Positions 35,410-49,270 of a DNA stretch of 64,000 nucleotides are shown here, piece by piece. Both the position numbers and the translations under genes were made by a program. The notes beneath the pieces are model-generated. The model worked only from the letters and a program-made list of their open reading frames with translations. It was not told the origin of the DNA and did not search any database. Every line of letters begins with the position of its first letter. Within the stretch, counting starts at the first letter, position 1. This stretch comes from Micromussa lordhowensis (Eukaryota > Cnidaria > Anthozoa > Scleractinia > Lobophylliidae), in contig OZ026600.1 of NCBI GenBank assembly GCA_964020085.1, forward strand, positions 12,063,348 to 12,127,347, written 5' to 3'.

Positions 35410-38300
35410 CTAACGAGGCAGCCAGCCGGCCGCACCCGGGGATCTGCCGGGCTGGCTAGCATAGTGTGACATTTTGCGCAGCTCCGAAACTTTGCATGTG
35501 GACTCGGACCAACCCCGGGAGTGATTTGGTGCCATTAGTTTGCAAAGTTACGACGCGCGCCAAGCTCGGCTAATTAGCAATCAGGCTGGTTAGCAGAGTG
35601 TGACATTTTGCGCAGCTCCGAAACTTTGCATGTGGACTCGGACCAACCCCGGGAGTGATTTGGTGCCATTAGTTTGCAAAGTTTCGACGCGCGCCAAGCT
35701 CGGCTAATTAGCAATCAGGCTGGTTAGCATAGTGTGACATTTTGCGCAGCTCCGAAACTTTGCATGTGGACCCGGACCGACCCCGGGAGTGCTTTGGTGC
35801 CATTAGTTTGCAAAGTTGCGACGCGCGCCAAGCTCGGCTAACGAGGCAGCCAGCCGGCTGCACCCGGGCATCTGGCGGGCTGGTTGGCACAGTGTGACAT
35901 TTTTCGCTGCTCCGAAACTTTGCATGTGGACTCGGACCGACCCTGGGAGTGCTTTGGTGCCATTAGTTTGCAAAGTTGCGACGCGCGCCAAGCTCGGCTA
36001 ACAAAGCAGCCAGCGGGCTGCACCCGGGCATCTGCCGGGCTGGTTGGCATAGTGTGACATTTTGCGCAGCTCCGAAACTTTGCATGTGGACCCGGACCGA
36101 CCCCGGGAGTGCTTTGGTGCCATTAGTTTGCAAAGTTGCAACGCGCGCCAAGCTCGGCTAATTAGCAATCGGGCTGGTTAGCATAGTGTGATATTTTGCG
36201 CAGCTCCGAAACTTTGCATGTGGACTCGGACCGACCCCGGGAGTGCTTTGGTGCCATTAGTTTGCAAAGTTGCGAAACACGCCAAGCTCGGCTTATTAGC
36301 AATCGGTCTGGTTAGCATAGTGTGACATTTTGCGCAGCTCCGAAACTTTGCATGTGGACCCGGACCGACCCCAGGATTGCTTTGGTGGCATTAGTTTGCA
36401 AAGTTGCGACGTGCGCCAAGCTCGGCTAACGAGGCAACCAGCCGGCCGCACCCAGGCATCTACCGGGCTGGTTAGAATAGTGTGACATTTTGCGCAGCTC
36501 CCAAACTTTGCATGTGGACTCGGACCAACCCCGGGAGTGCTTTGGTGCCATTAGTTTGCAAAGAGGCAACGCGCGCCAAGCTCGGCTAATTAGCAATCGG
36601 GCTACTTAGCATAGTGTGACATTTTGCGCAGCTCCGGAACTTTGCATGTGGAATCGGACCGACCCCGGGAGTGCTTTGGTGCCATTAGTTTGGAAAGTTG
36701 CGACGCGCGCCAAGCTCGGCTAACGAGGCAGCCAGCCGGCCGCACCCGGGGACCTGCCGGGCTGGTTACCATAGTGTGACATTTTCGCAGCTCCGAAACT
36801 TTGCATGTGAACTCGGACCGAACCCGGGAGGGGTTTGGTGCCATTAGTTTGCAAAGTTGCGACGGGCGCCAAGGTCAGCTAATTAGCAATTGGGCTGGTT
36901 AGCATAGTGTGACATTTTGGAGTGCTCCGAAACTTTGCTTGTGGACCCGGACCGACCCCGGGAGTGCTTTGGTGCCATTAGTTTGGAAAGTTGCGACGCG
37001 CGCCAAGCTCGGCTAACGAGGCAGCCAGCCGGCTGCACCCGGGCATCTGCCGGGCTGGTTGGCACAGTGTGACATTTTTCGCTGCTCCGAAACTGTGCAT
37101 GTGGACTCGGACCAACCACGGGAGTGCTTTGGTGCCATTAGTTTGCAAAGTTTCGACGCGCGCCAAGCTCGGCTAATTAGCAATCGGGCTGGTTAGCAGA
37201 GTGTGACATTTTGCGTAGCTCCAAAACTTTGCATGTGGACTCGGACCAACCACGGGAGTGCTTTGGTGCCATTAGTTTGCAAAGTTTCGACGCGCGCCAA
37301 GCTCGGCTAATTAGCAATCGGGCTGGTTAGCAGAGTGTGACATTTTGCGTAGCTCCAAAACTTTGCATGTGGACTCGGACCAACCCCAGGAGTTATTTGG
37401 TGCCATTAGTTTGAAAAGTTCCGACGCGCGCCAAGCTCGGCTAACTAGCAATCCGACTGGTTAGCATAGTGTGACATTTTGCGTAGCTCCAAAACTTTGC
37501 ATGTGGATTTGGACCGACCCCGGTAGTGCTTTCGTGACATTAGTTTGCAAAGTTGCGACGCGCGCCAAGCTCGGCTAATTAGCAATCGGGCTAGTTAGCA
37601 TAGTGTGACATTTTGCGTAGCTTCGAAACTTTGCATGTGGACTTGGACCGACCCCGGGAGTGCTTTGGTGCCATTAGTTTGCAAAGTTGTGACGCGCGCC
37701 AAGCTCGGCTAATTAGCAATCGGGCTGGTTAGCATAGTGTGACATATTGCGCAGCTCCGAAACTTTGCATGTGGACCTGGACCGACCCCGGGAGTGCTTT
37801 GGTGCCATTACTTTGCAAAGTTGCGATGCGCGCAATGCTCGACTAACGAGGCAGCCAGCCGGCCACACCTGGGGATCTGCCGGCCTGGTTAGCACAGTGT
37901 GACATTTTGCGCAGCTCTGAAAGTTTGCATATTGGACTCTGACCGACCCCGGGAGTGCTTTGGTGCCATTAGTTTGCAAAGTTACGATGCGCGCCAAGCT
38001 CGGCTAACGAGGCAGCCAGCCGGCCGCACCCGGGGATCTGCCGGGCTGGTTAGCATAGTGTGACAGTTTGCGCAGCTTCGAAACTTTGCATGTGGACTCG
38101 GACCGACCCCGGGAGTGCTTTGGTGCCATTAGTTTGCAAAGTTGCGACGCGCGCCAAGCTCGGCTAATTAGCAATCGACCTGGTTAGCATAGTGTCACAA
38201 TTTGCGCAGCTCCGAAACTTTGCATGTGGACCCAGACCGACCCCGGGAGTGCTTTGGTGCCATTAGTTTGCAAAGTTGCGACGCGCGCCAAGCTCGGCTA
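35410..38300 (+). repeat. B-type satellite block (B', copy 2)
   Basis: Near-identical to 31053-33943 at a constant offset of 4357, with only scattered differences such as GGAGTGCTCCG (about 36919) versus GGAGAGCTCCG (about 32562). The match starts after the duplicated CTAACGAGGCAG scar and ends at 38300, where CTAACAAGGCAG replaces CTAACGAGGCAG. Confidence 0.85.
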
Positions 38301-41300
38301 ACAAGGCAGCCAGCCGGCTGCACCCGGGCATCTGCCGGGCTGGTTGGCATAGTGTGACATTTTGCGCAGCTCCGAAACTTTGCATGTGGACCCGGACCGA
38401 CCCCGGGAGTGCTTTGCTGCCACTAGTTTGCAAAGTTGCGACGCGCGCCAAGCTCGGCTAATTAGCAATCCGGCTGGTTAGCATAGTGTGACATATTGCG
38501 CAGCTCCGAAACTTTGCATGTGGACCTGGACCGACCCAGGGAGTGCTTTGGTGCCATTACTTTGCATAGTTGCGATGCGCGCAAAGCTCGACTAACGAGG
38601 CAGCCAGCCGGCCACACCTGGGGATCTGCTGGCCTGGTTAGCACAGTGTGACATTTTGCGCAGCTCCGAAACTTTGCATATTGGCCTCGGACCGACCCCG
38701 GGAGTGCTTTGGTGCCATAAGTTTGCAAAGTTGCGACGCGCGGCAAGCTCGGCTAACGAGGCAGCCAGCCGGCCGCACCCAGGGATCTGCCGGGCTTGTT
38801 AGCATAGTGTGACAGTTTGCGCAGCTTCGAAACTTTGCATTTGGACTCGGACCGACCCCGGGAGTGCTTTGGTGCCATTAGTTTGCAAAGTTGCGACGCG
38901 CGCCAAGCAATCGGCAATCGGGCTGGTTAGCATAGTGTGACATTTTGCGCAGCTCCAAAACTTTGCATGTGGACCCGGACCGACCCCAGGATTGCTTTGG
39001 TGGCATTAGTTTGCAAAGTTGCGACGTGCGCCAAGCTCGGCTAACGAGGCAACCAGCCGGCCGCACCCGGGCATCTACCGGGCTGGTTAGAATAGTGTGA
39101 CATTTTGCGCAGCTCCCAAACTTTGCATGTGGACTCAGACCAACCCCGGGAGTGCTTTGGTGCCATTAGTTTGCAAACTTGTGACGCGCACCAGGCTCGG
39201 CTAACGAGGCAGCCAGCAGGCAGCACCCGGGCATCTGCCGGGCTGGTTAGCATGGTGTGACATTTTGCGCAGCTCCGAAACTTTGCATGTGGACTTGGAC
39301 CGACCTTGGGAGTGCTTTGGTGCCATTAGTTTGAAAAGTTGCGACGCGCGCCAAGCTCGGCTAATTAGCAATCGGGCTGGTTAGCATAGTGTGACATTTT
39401 GCGCAGCTCCAAAACTTTGCATGTGGACCCGGACCGACCCCAAGAGTGCTTTGGTGCCATTAGTTTGCAAAGTTGCGACGCACGCCAAGCTCGGCTAACA
39501 AGGAGGCCAGCCGGCCGCACCAGGGCATCTGCCGGGCTGGTTGGCACAGTGTGACATTTTTTGCTGCTCCGAAACTTTGCATGTGGACTCGGACCGACCC
39601 CGGGAGTGCTTTGGTGCCATTAGTTTGCAAAGTTGCGACGCGCGCCAAGCTCGGCTAATTAGCAATCGGGCTGGTTAGCATAGTGTGACATTTTGCGCAG
39701 CTCCGAAACTTTGCATGTGGACCCGGACCGACCCCGGGTGTGCTTTGGTGCCATTAGTTTGCAAAGTTGCGACGCGCGCCAAGCTCGGCTAACCAGGCAG
39801 GCAGCCGGCTGCACCCGGGCATCTGCTGGGCTGGTTGTCACAGTGTGACATTTTTCGCAGCTCCGAAACTTTGCATGTGGACTCGGACCGACCCCGGGAG
39901 TGCTTTGGTGCCATTAGTTTGCAAAGTTGCGACGCGCGCCAAGCTCGGCTAATTAGCAATCGCGCTAGTTAGCATAGTGTGACATTTTGTGCAGCTCCAA
40001 AACTTTGCATGTGGACCAAACCGACCCCGGGAGTGCTTTGGAGCCATTAGTTTGCAAAGTTGCGACGTGCTCCAAGCTCGGCTAATTAGCAATCGGGCTG
40101 GTTAGCATAGTGTCACAATTTGCGCAGCTCCGAAACTTTGCATATGCACCCGGACCGACCCCGGGAGTGCTTTGGTTCCATTAGTTTGCAAAGTTGCGAA
40201 GCGCGCCAAGCTCGGCTAACTAGCAATCCGACTGGTTAGCATAGTGTGACATTTTGCGCAGCTCCGAAACTTTGCATGTGGACCCGGACCGTCCCCGGGA
40301 GTGCTTTGGCGCCATTAGTTTGCAAAGTTGTGACGCACGCCAAGCTCGGCTAACAAGGCAACCAGCCGGCCGCACCCGGGCATCTGCTGGGCTAATTGGC
40401 ATAGTGTGACATTTTTCGCTGCTCCGAAACTTTGCATGTGGACTCGGACCAACCCCGGGGGTGCTTTGGTGCCATTAGTTTGCAAAGTTGCGACGCGCGC
40501 CAAGCACAGCTAATTAGCAATCGGGCTAGTTAGCATAGTGTGACATTTTGCGCAGCTCCGAAACTTTGCATGTAGACCCGGACCGAACCCAGGAGGGCTT
40601 TCGTGCCATTAGTTTGCGAATTTGCGACGTGCGCCAAGCTCGGCTAATTAGCAATCGGGCTGGTTAGCATAGTGTGCCTTTTTTCGCAGCTCCGAAACTT
40701 TGCATGTGGACCCAGACCGACCCCGGGAGTACTTTGGTGCCATTAGTTTGCAAAGTTGCGACACGCGCCAAGCTCGGCTAACGAGGCAGCCAGCCGGTCG
40801 CACCCGGGATCGGCCGGGCTGGTTAGCATAGTGTGACCTTTTGCGCAGCTCCGAAACTTTGTATGTGGACTTGGACCGACCCCGGGAGTGCTTTGGTGCC
40901 ATTAGTTTGCAAAATTGCGACGCGCGCCAAGCTCGGCTCATTAGCAATCGGGCGTCTTAGGATAGTGTGACATATTGCGCAGCTCCGAAACTTTGCATGT
41001 GGACCGGGACCGACCCCGGAAGTGCTTTGCTGCCACTAGTTTGCAAAGTTGCGACGCGCGCCAAGCTCGGCTAATTAGCAATCGGGCTGGTTAGCATAGT
41101 GTGACATATTGCGCATTTCCGAAACTTTGCATGTGGACTCGGACCGACCCCGGGAGTGCTTTGGTGCCATTAGTTTGCAAAGTTGCGATGCGCGCCAAGC
41201 TCGGCTAATTAGCAATCGGGCTGGTTAGCATAGTGTCACAATTTGCGCAGCTCCGAAACTTTGCATGTGGACCCGGACCGACCCCGGGAGTGCTTTGGTG
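38301..41300 (+). repeat. C-type satellite block 1 (divergent monomers)
   Basis: Irregular order of S and L monomers, many with private changes (GTTGTCACAGTG, GTGGACCAAACCG, CATATGCACCCGG, TTTGGAGCCATTAG). Linkers ending GGGCTAATTGGC and bodies with GTGTCACAATTTGCG mark the C type, shared with 55.9-63.2 kb. Bases of about 40690-41137 match 48458-48905 at offset 7768. The join at 38906-38920 is anomalous. No recent HOR is visible. Confidence 0.72.
38906..38920 (+). other. Altered body-linker junction
   Basis: CGCCAAGCAATCGGCAATCGGG replaces the normal CCAAGCTCGGCTAATTAGCAATCGGG. It is six bases shorter and holds CAATCGG twice, consistent with slippage or template switching at the S linker. 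The S palindrome is lost here. Confidence 0.75.
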
Positions 41301-43700
41301 CCATTAGTTTGCAAAGTTGCGACGCGCGCCAAGCTCGGCTAACGAGGCAGCCAGCCGGCTGCACCCGGGCATCTGCCGGGCTGGTTGGCACAGTGTGACA
41401 TTTTTCGCTGCTCCAAAACTTTGCATGTGGACTCGGACCGACCCTGGGAGTGCTTTGGTGCCATTAGTTTGCAAAGTTGCGACGCGCGCCAAGCTCGGCT
41501 AATTAGCAATCGGGCTAGTTAGCATAGTGTGACATTTTGTGCAGCTCCAAAACTTTTCATGTCGACCAGAACTGACCCCGGGAGTGCTTTGGTGCCATTA
41601 GTTTGAAAAGTTGCGACGCGCGCCAAGCTCGGCTAACTAGCAATCCGACTGGTTAGCATAGTGTGACATTTTGCGCAGCTCCGAAACTTTGCATGTGGAC
41701 CCGGACCGACCCCGGGAGTGCTTTGGTGCCATTAGTTTGCAAAGTTGCGACGCGCGCCAAGCTCGGCTAACGAGGCAGCCAGCCGGCTGCACCCGGGCAT
41801 CTGCCGGGCTGGTTGGCACAGTGTGACATTTTTCGCTGCTCCGAAACTTTGCATGTGGACTCGGACCGACCCTGGGAGTGCTTTGGTGCCATTAGTTTGC
41901 AAAGTTGCGACGCGCGCCAAGCTCGGCTAATTAGCAATCGGGCTAGTTAGCATAGTGTGACATTTTGCGCAGCTCCGAAACTTTGCATGTGGACCCGGAC
42001 CGACCCCGGGAGTGCTTTGGTGCAATTAGTTTGCAAAGTTGCGAAGCGCGCCAAGCTCGGCTAACGAGGCAGCCAGCCGGCCGCACCCGGGAATCTGCCG
42101 GGCTGGTTAGCATAGTGTGACATTTTTCGCAGTTCCGAAACTTTGCATGTGGACTCGGACCAACCCCGGGAGTGCTTTGGTGCCATTAGTTTGAAAAGTT
42201 GCGACGCGAGCCAAGCTCGGCTAACTAGCAATCCGACTGGTTAGCATAGTGTGACATTTTGCGCAGCTCCGAAACTTTGCATGTGGACCCGGACCGACCC
42301 CGGGAGTGCTTTGGTGCCATTAGTTTGCAAAGTTGCGACGCGCCCCAAGCTCGGCTAACGAGGCACCCAGCCGGTCGCACCCGGGGATCTGCCGGGCTGG
42401 GTAGCATTGTGTGACATTTTGCGGAGCTCCAAAACTTCGCATGTGGACTTGGAACGACCCCAGGAGTGCTTTGGTGCCATTAGTTTGCAAAGTTGCGACG
42501 CGCGCCAAGCTCGGCTAACGAGGCAGCCAGCCGGCCGCACCCGGGTACCTGCCGGGCTGGTTAGCATACTGTGACATTTTCGCAGCTCCGAAACTTTGCA
42601 TGTGAACTCGGACCGAACCCGGGAGGGGTTTGGTGCACTTAGTTTGCAAAGTTGCGACGCGCGCCAAGGTCAGCTAATTAGCAATTGGGCTGGTTACCAT
42701 AGTGTGACATTTTGGAGAGCTCCGAACCTTTTCTTGTGGACCAAGACCGACCCCGGGAGTGCTTTGGTGCCATTAGTTTGCAAAGTTGCGACGCGCGCCA
42801 AGCTCGGCTAACGAGGCAGCCAGCCGGCCGCACCCGGGGATCTGCCGGGCTGGCTAGCATAGTGTGACATTTTGCGCAGCTCCGAAACTTTGCATGTGGA
42901 CTCGGACCAACCCCGGGAGTGATTTGGTGCCATTTTTTTGCATAGTTTCGACGCGCGCCAAGCTCGGCTAATTAGCAATCAGGCTGGTTAGCAGAGTGTG
43001 ACATTTTGCGCAGCTCCGAAACTTTGCATGTGGACTCGGACCAACCCCGGGAGTGATTTGGTGCCATTAGTTTGAAAAGTTGCGACGCGCGCCAAGCTCG
43101 GCTAACTAGCAATCCGACTGGTTAGCATAGTGTGACATTTTGCGCAGCTCCGAAACTTTGCATGTGGACCCGGACCGACCCCGGGAGTGCTTTGGTGCCA
43201 TTAGTTTGCAAAGTTGCGACGCGCGCCAAGCTCGGCTAACGAGGCAGCCAGCCGGCTGCACCCAGGCATCTGCCGGGCTGGTTGGCACAGTGTGACATTT
43301 TTCGCTGCTCCGAAACTTTGCATGTGGACTCGGACCGACCCTGGGAGTGCTTTGGTGCCATTAGTTTGCAAAGTTGCGACGCGCGCCAAGCTCGGCTAAT
43401 TAGCAATCGGGCTAGTTAGCATAGTGTGACATTTTGCGCAGCTCCGAAACTTTGCATGTGGACCCGGACCGACCCCGGGAGTGCTTTGGTGCCATTAGTT
43501 TGCAAAGTTGCGACGCGCGCCAAGCTCGGCTAACAAAGCAGCCAGCGGGCTGCACCCGGGCATCTGCCGGGCTGGTTGGCATAGTGTGACATTTTGCGCA
43601 GCTCCGAAACTTTGCATGTGGACCCGGACCGACCCCGGGAGTGCTTTGGTGCCATTAGTTTGCAAAGTTGCATCGCGCGCCAAGCTCGGCTAATTAGCAA
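41301..43700 (+). repeat. A-type HOR segment near 42 kb
   Basis: A2- and A1-type monomers in HOR order. The run includes GGGAATCTGCC at about 42090, S' at 42225, two L monomers (GGGGATCT, GGGTACCT) and a monomer-1 linker at 42678, followed by monomers 2-7 to about 43693. From about 41745 it is collinear with the sequence from 1017 (offset 40728, then 40888 after one extra L). Private variants include CATTTTTTTGCATAGTTTCG near 42933. Confidence 0.8.
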
Positions 43701-46700
43701 TCGGGCTGGTTAGCATAGTGTGATATTTTGCGCAGCTCCGAAACTTTGCATGTGGACTCGGACCGACCCCGGGAGTGCTTTGGTGCCATTAGTTTGCAAA
43801 GTTGCGAAACGCGCCAAGCTCGGCTTATTAGCAATCGGTCTGGTTAGCATAGTGTGACATTTTGCGCAGCTCCGAAACTTTGCATGTGGACCCGGACCGA
43901 CCCCAGGATTGCTTTGGTGGCATTAGTTTGCAAAGTTGCGACGTGCGCCAAGCTCGGCTAACGAGGCAACCAGCCGGCCGCACCCAGGCATCTACCGGGC
44001 TGGTTAGAATAGTGTGACATTTTGCGCAGCTCCCAAACTTTGCATGTGGACTCGGACCAACCCCGGGAGTGCTTTGGTGCCATTAGTTTACAAAGAGGCA
44101 ACGCGCGCCCAGCTCGGCTAATTAGCAATCGGGCTACTTAGCATAGTGTGACATTTTGCGCAGCTCCGGAACTTTGCATGTGGACTCGGACCGACCCCGG
44201 GAGTGCTTTGGTGCCATTAGTTTGGAAAGTTGCGACGCGCGCCAAGCTCGGCTAACGAGGCAGCCAGCCGGCCGCAGCCGGGGACCTGCCGGGCTGGTTA
44301 GCATAGCAAGACATTTTCGCAGCTCCGAAACTTTGCATGTGAACTCGGACCGAACCCGGGAGGGGTTTGGTGCCATTAGTTTGCAAAGTTGCGACGCGCG
44401 CCAAGGTCAGCTAATTAGCAATTGGACTAGTTAGCATAGTGTGACATTTTGGAGAGCTCCGAAACTTTGCTTGTGGACCCGGACCGACCCCGAGAGTGCT
44501 TTGGTGCCATTAGTTTGCAAAGTTGCGACGCGCGCCAAGCTCGGCTAACGAGGCAGCCAGCCGGCCGCACCCGGGGATCTGCCGGGCTGGTTAGCATAGT
44601 GTGACATTTTGCGCAGCTCCGAAACTTTGCACGTGGACTCGGACCAACCACGGGAGTGCTTTGGTGCCATTAGTTTGCAAAGCTTCGACGCGCGCCAAGC
44701 TCGGCTAATTAGCAATCGGGCTGGTTAGCAGAGTGTGACATTTTGCGCAGCTCCGAAACTTTGCATGTGGACTCGGACCAACCCCGGGAGTGATTTGGTG
44801 CCATTAGTTTGCAAAGTTGCGACGCGCGCCAAGCTCGGCTAACTAGCAATCCGACTGGTTAGCATAGTGTGACATTTTACGCAGCTCCGAAACTTTGCAT
44901 GTGGACCCGGACCGACCCCGGGAGTGCTTTGGTGCCATTAGTTTGCAAAGTTGCGACGCGCGCCAAGCTCGGCTAACGAGGCAGCCAGCCGGCTACACCC
45001 GGGCATCTGCCGGGCTGGTTGGCACAGTGTGACATTTTTCGCTGCCCCGAAACTTTGCATGTGGACCCAGACCGACCCCGGGAGTGCTTTGGTGCCATTA
45101 GTTTGCAAAGTTGCGACGCGCGCCAAGCTCAGCTAATTAGCAATCGGGCTGGTTAGCATAGTGTGACATTTTGCGCGGCTCCGAAACTTTGCATGTAAGC
45201 TCGGACCGACCCCGGGAGTGCTTTGGTGCCATTAGTTTGCAAAGTTGCGACGCGTGCCAAGCTCGGCTTATTAGCAATCGTGCTTGTTAGCATAGTGTGA
45301 CATTTTCCGCAGCTCCGAAACTTTGCATGTGGACCTGGACCGACCCCAGGAGTGCTTTGGTGCCATTACTTTGCAAAGTTGCGATGCGCGCAAAGCTCGA
45401 CTAACGAGGCAGCCAGCCGGCCACACCTGGGGATCTGCCGGCCTGGTTAGCACAGTGTGACATTTTGCGCAGCTCCGAAACTTTGCATATTGGACTCGGA
45501 CCGACCCCGGGAGTGCTTTGGTGCCATTAGTTTGCAAAGTTGTGACGCACGCCAAGCTTGGCTAACAAGGCAGCCCACCGGCCACACCCGGGCATCTGCC
45601 GGGCTAATTGGCATAGTGTGACATTTCTCGCTGCTCCGAAACTTTGCATGTGGACTCGGACCGACCCCGGGAGTGCTTTGGTGCCATTAGTTTGCAAAGT
45701 TGCGACGCGCGCCAAGCTCGGCTAATTAGCAATCGGGCTAGTTAGCATAGTGTGACATTTTGCGTAGCTCCAATACTTTGCATGTGGACTTGGACCGACC
45801 CCGGTAGTGCTTTCGTGACATTAGTTTACAAAGTTGCGACGCCCGCCAAGCTCTTCTAACGAGGCAGCCAGCCGGCCGCACCCGGGGACCTGCCGGGCTG
45901 GTTAGCATAGTGTGACATTTTCGCAGCTCCGAAACTTTGCATGTGAACTCGGACCGAACCCGGGAAGGGTTTGGTGCCATTAGTTTGCAAAGTTGTGACG
46001 GGCGCCAAGGTCAGCTAATTAGCAATTGGGCTGGTTAGCATAGTGTGACATTTTGGAGAGCTCCGAAACTTTGCTTGTGGACCCGGACTGACCACGGGAG
46101 TGCTTTGGTGCCATTAGTTTGCAAAGTTTCGACGCGCGCCAAGCTCGGCTAATTAGCAATCGGGCTGGTTAGCAGAGTGTGACATTTTGCGCAGCTCCGA
46201 AAATTTGCATGTGGACCCGGACCGACCCCGAGAGTGCTTTGGTGCCATTAGTTTGCAAAGTTGCGACGCGCGCCAAGCTCGGCTAATTAGGAATCGGGCT
46301 AGTTAGCATAGTGTGACATTTTGTGCAGCTCCAAAACTTTGCATGTGGACTTGGACCGACCCCGGGAGTGCTTTGGTGCCATTAGTTTGCAAAGTTGCGA
46401 CGCGCGCCAAGCTCGGCTAACAAGGCAGCCAGCCGGCTGCACCCGGGCATCTGCCGGGCTGGTTGGCATAGTGTGACATTTTGCGCAGCTCCGAAACTTC
46501 GCATGTGGACCCGGACCGGCCCTGGGAGTGCTTTGGTGCCATTAGTTTGCAAAGTTGCAACGCGCGCCAAGCTCGGCTAATTAGCAATCGGGCTGGTTAG
46601 CATAGTGTGATATTTTGCACAGCTCCGAAACTTTGCATGTGGACTCGGACCGACCCCGGGAGTGCTTTGGTGCCATTAGTTTGCAAAGTTGCGACAGGCG

Positions 46701-49270
46701 CCAAGCTCGGCTTATTAGCAATCGGGCTGGTTAGCATAGTGTGACATTTTGCGCAGCTCCGAAACTTTGCATGTGGACCTGGACCGACCCCAGGATTGCT
46801 TTGGTGGCATTAGTTTGCAAAGTTGCGACGTGCGCCAAGCTCGGCTAACGAGGCAACCAGCCGGCTGCACCCAGCCACCTACCGGGCTGGTTAGAATAGT
46901 GTGACATTTTGCGCAGCTCCCAAACTTTGCATGTGGACTCGGACCAACCCCGGGAGTGCTTTGGTGCCATTAGTTTGCAAAGTTGCGACGCGCGCCAAGC
47001 TAGGCTAATTAGCAATCGGGCTAGTTTCTCGCATTTCTCGCTGCTCCGAAACTTTGCACGTGGACTCGGACCGACCCCGGGAGTGCTTTGGTGCCATTAG
47101 TTTGCAAAGTTGCGACGCGCGCCAAGCTCGGCTAATTAGCAATCGGGCTAGTTAGCATAGTGTGACATTTTGCGTAGCTCCAAAACTTTGCATGTGGACT
47201 TGGACCGACCCCGGTAGTGCTTTCCTGACATTAGTTTGCAAAGTTGCGACGCCCGCCAAGCTCTTCTAACGAGGCAGCCAGCCGGCCGCACCCGGGGACC
47301 TGCCGGGCTGGTTACCATAGTGTGACATTTTCGCAGCTCCGAAACTTTGCATGTGAACTCGGACCGAACCCGGGAGGGGTTTGGTGCCATTAGTTTGCAA
47401 AGTTGCGACGGGCGCCAAGGTCAGCTAATTAGCAATTGGGCTGGTTAGCATAGTGTGACATTTTGGAGAGCTCCGAAACTTTGCTTGTGGACCCGGACCG
47501 ACCACGGGAGTGCTTTGGTGCCATTAGTTTGCAAAGTTGCGACGCGCGCCAAGCTCGGCTAACGAGGCAGCCAGCCGGCCGCACCCGGGGATCTGCCGGG
47601 CTGGTTAGCATAGTGTGACATTTTGCGCAGCTCCGAAACTTTGCATGTGGACTCGGACCAACCACGGGAGTGCTTTGGTGCCATTAGTTTGCAAAGTTTC
47701 GACGCGCGCCAAGCTCGGCTAATTAGCAATCGGGCTGGTTAGCAGAGTGTGACATTTTTTGCCCCGAAACTTTGCATGTGGACTCGGACCAACCCCAGGA
47801 GTGATTTGGTGCCATTAGTTTGAAAAGTTGCGACAGGCGCCAAGCTCGGCTAACTAGCAATCCGACTGGTTAGCATAGTGTGACATTTTGCGTAGCTCCA
47901 AAACTTTGCATGTGGACTTGGACCGACCCCGGTAGTGCTTTGGTGCCATTAGTTTGCAAAGTTGCGACAGGCGCCAAGCTCGGCTTATTAGCAATCGGGC
48001 TGGTTAGCATAGTGTGACATTTTGCGCAGCTCCGAAACTTTGCATGTGGACCTGGACCGACCCCAGGATTGCTTTGGTGGCATTAGTTTGCAAAGTTGCG
48101 ACGTGCGCCAAGCTCGGCTAACGAGGCAACCAGCCGGCTGCACCCAGCCATCTACCGGGCTGGTTAGAATAGTGTGACATTTTGCACAGCTCCCAAACTT
48201 TGCATGTGGACTCGGACCAACCCCGGGAGTGCTTTGGTGCCATTAGTTTGCAAAGTTGCGACGCGCGCCAAGCTCGGCTAATTAGCAATCGGGCTAGTTA
48301 GCATAGTGTGACATTTTGCGTAGCTCCAAAACTTTGCATGTGGACTTGGACCGACCCCGGTAGTGCTTTCGTGACATTAGTTTGCAAAGTTGCAACACGC
48401 GCCAAGCTCGGCTTATTAGCAATCGGGCTGGTTAGCATAGTGTGACATTTTGCACAGCTCCGAAACTTTGCATGTGGACCCAGACCGACCCCGGGAGTAC
48501 TTTGGTGCCATTAGTTTGCCAAGTTGCGACACGCGCCAAGCTCGGCTAACGAGGCAGCCAGCCGGCCGCACCCGGGATCGGCCGGGCTGGTTAGCATAGT
48601 GTGACCTTTTGCGCAGCTCCGAAACTTTGTATGTGGACTTGGACCGACCCCGGGAGTGCTTTGGTGCCATTAGTTTGCAAAATTGCGACGCGCGCCAAGC
48701 TCGGCTCATTAGCAATCGGGCGTCTTAGGATAGTGTGACATATTGCGCAGCTCCGAAACTTTGCATGTGGACCCGGACCGACCCCGGAAGTGCTTTGCTG
48801 CCACTAGTTTGCAAAGTTGCGACGCGCGCCAAGCTCGGCTAATTAGCAATCGGGCTGGTTAGCATAGTGTGACATATTGCGCATTTCCGAAACTTTGCAT
48901 GTGGACCTGGACCGACCCCGGGAGTGCTTTGGTGCCATTACCTTGCAAAGTTGCGATGCGCGCAAAGCTTGACTAACGAGGCAGCCAGCCAGCCACACCT
49001 GGGGATCTGCCGGCCTGGTTAGCACAGTGTGACATTTTGCGCAGCTCCGAAACTTTGCATATTGGACTCGGACCGACCCCGGGAGTGCTTTGGTGCCATT
49101 AGTTTGCAACGTTGCAAGGCGCGCCAAGCTCGGCTAACGAGGCAGCCAGCCGGCCGCACCTGGGGATCTGCCGGGCTGGTTAGCATAGTGTGACAGTTTG
49201 CGCAGCTTCGAAACTTTGCATGTGGACTCGGACCGACCCCGGGAGTGCTTTGGTGCCATTAGTTTGCAAA
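43701..49270 (+). repeat. B-type satellite block 2
   Basis: B-type monomers in the same order as 2.9-9.9 kb: GATATTTTGCG S, GGCTTATTAG S, CCAGGCATCTACC L, GGGCTACTTAGC S, and so on to CAACGTTGCAAGGCGCG near 49108. Local offsets to block 1 are 40780, 38350, 38510, 39493 and 39359, and they change only where whole monomers are gained or lost. A disrupted monomer lies at 47025-47040. Confidence 0.8.
47025..47040 (+). other. Disrupted monomer start
   Basis: The linker GGGCTAGTT is followed by TCTCGCATTTCTCGCTGCTCC. The expected AGCATAGTGTGAC is missing, and TCTCGC, normally present once, appears twice. I see this join nowhere else in the window. Confidence 0.75.
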
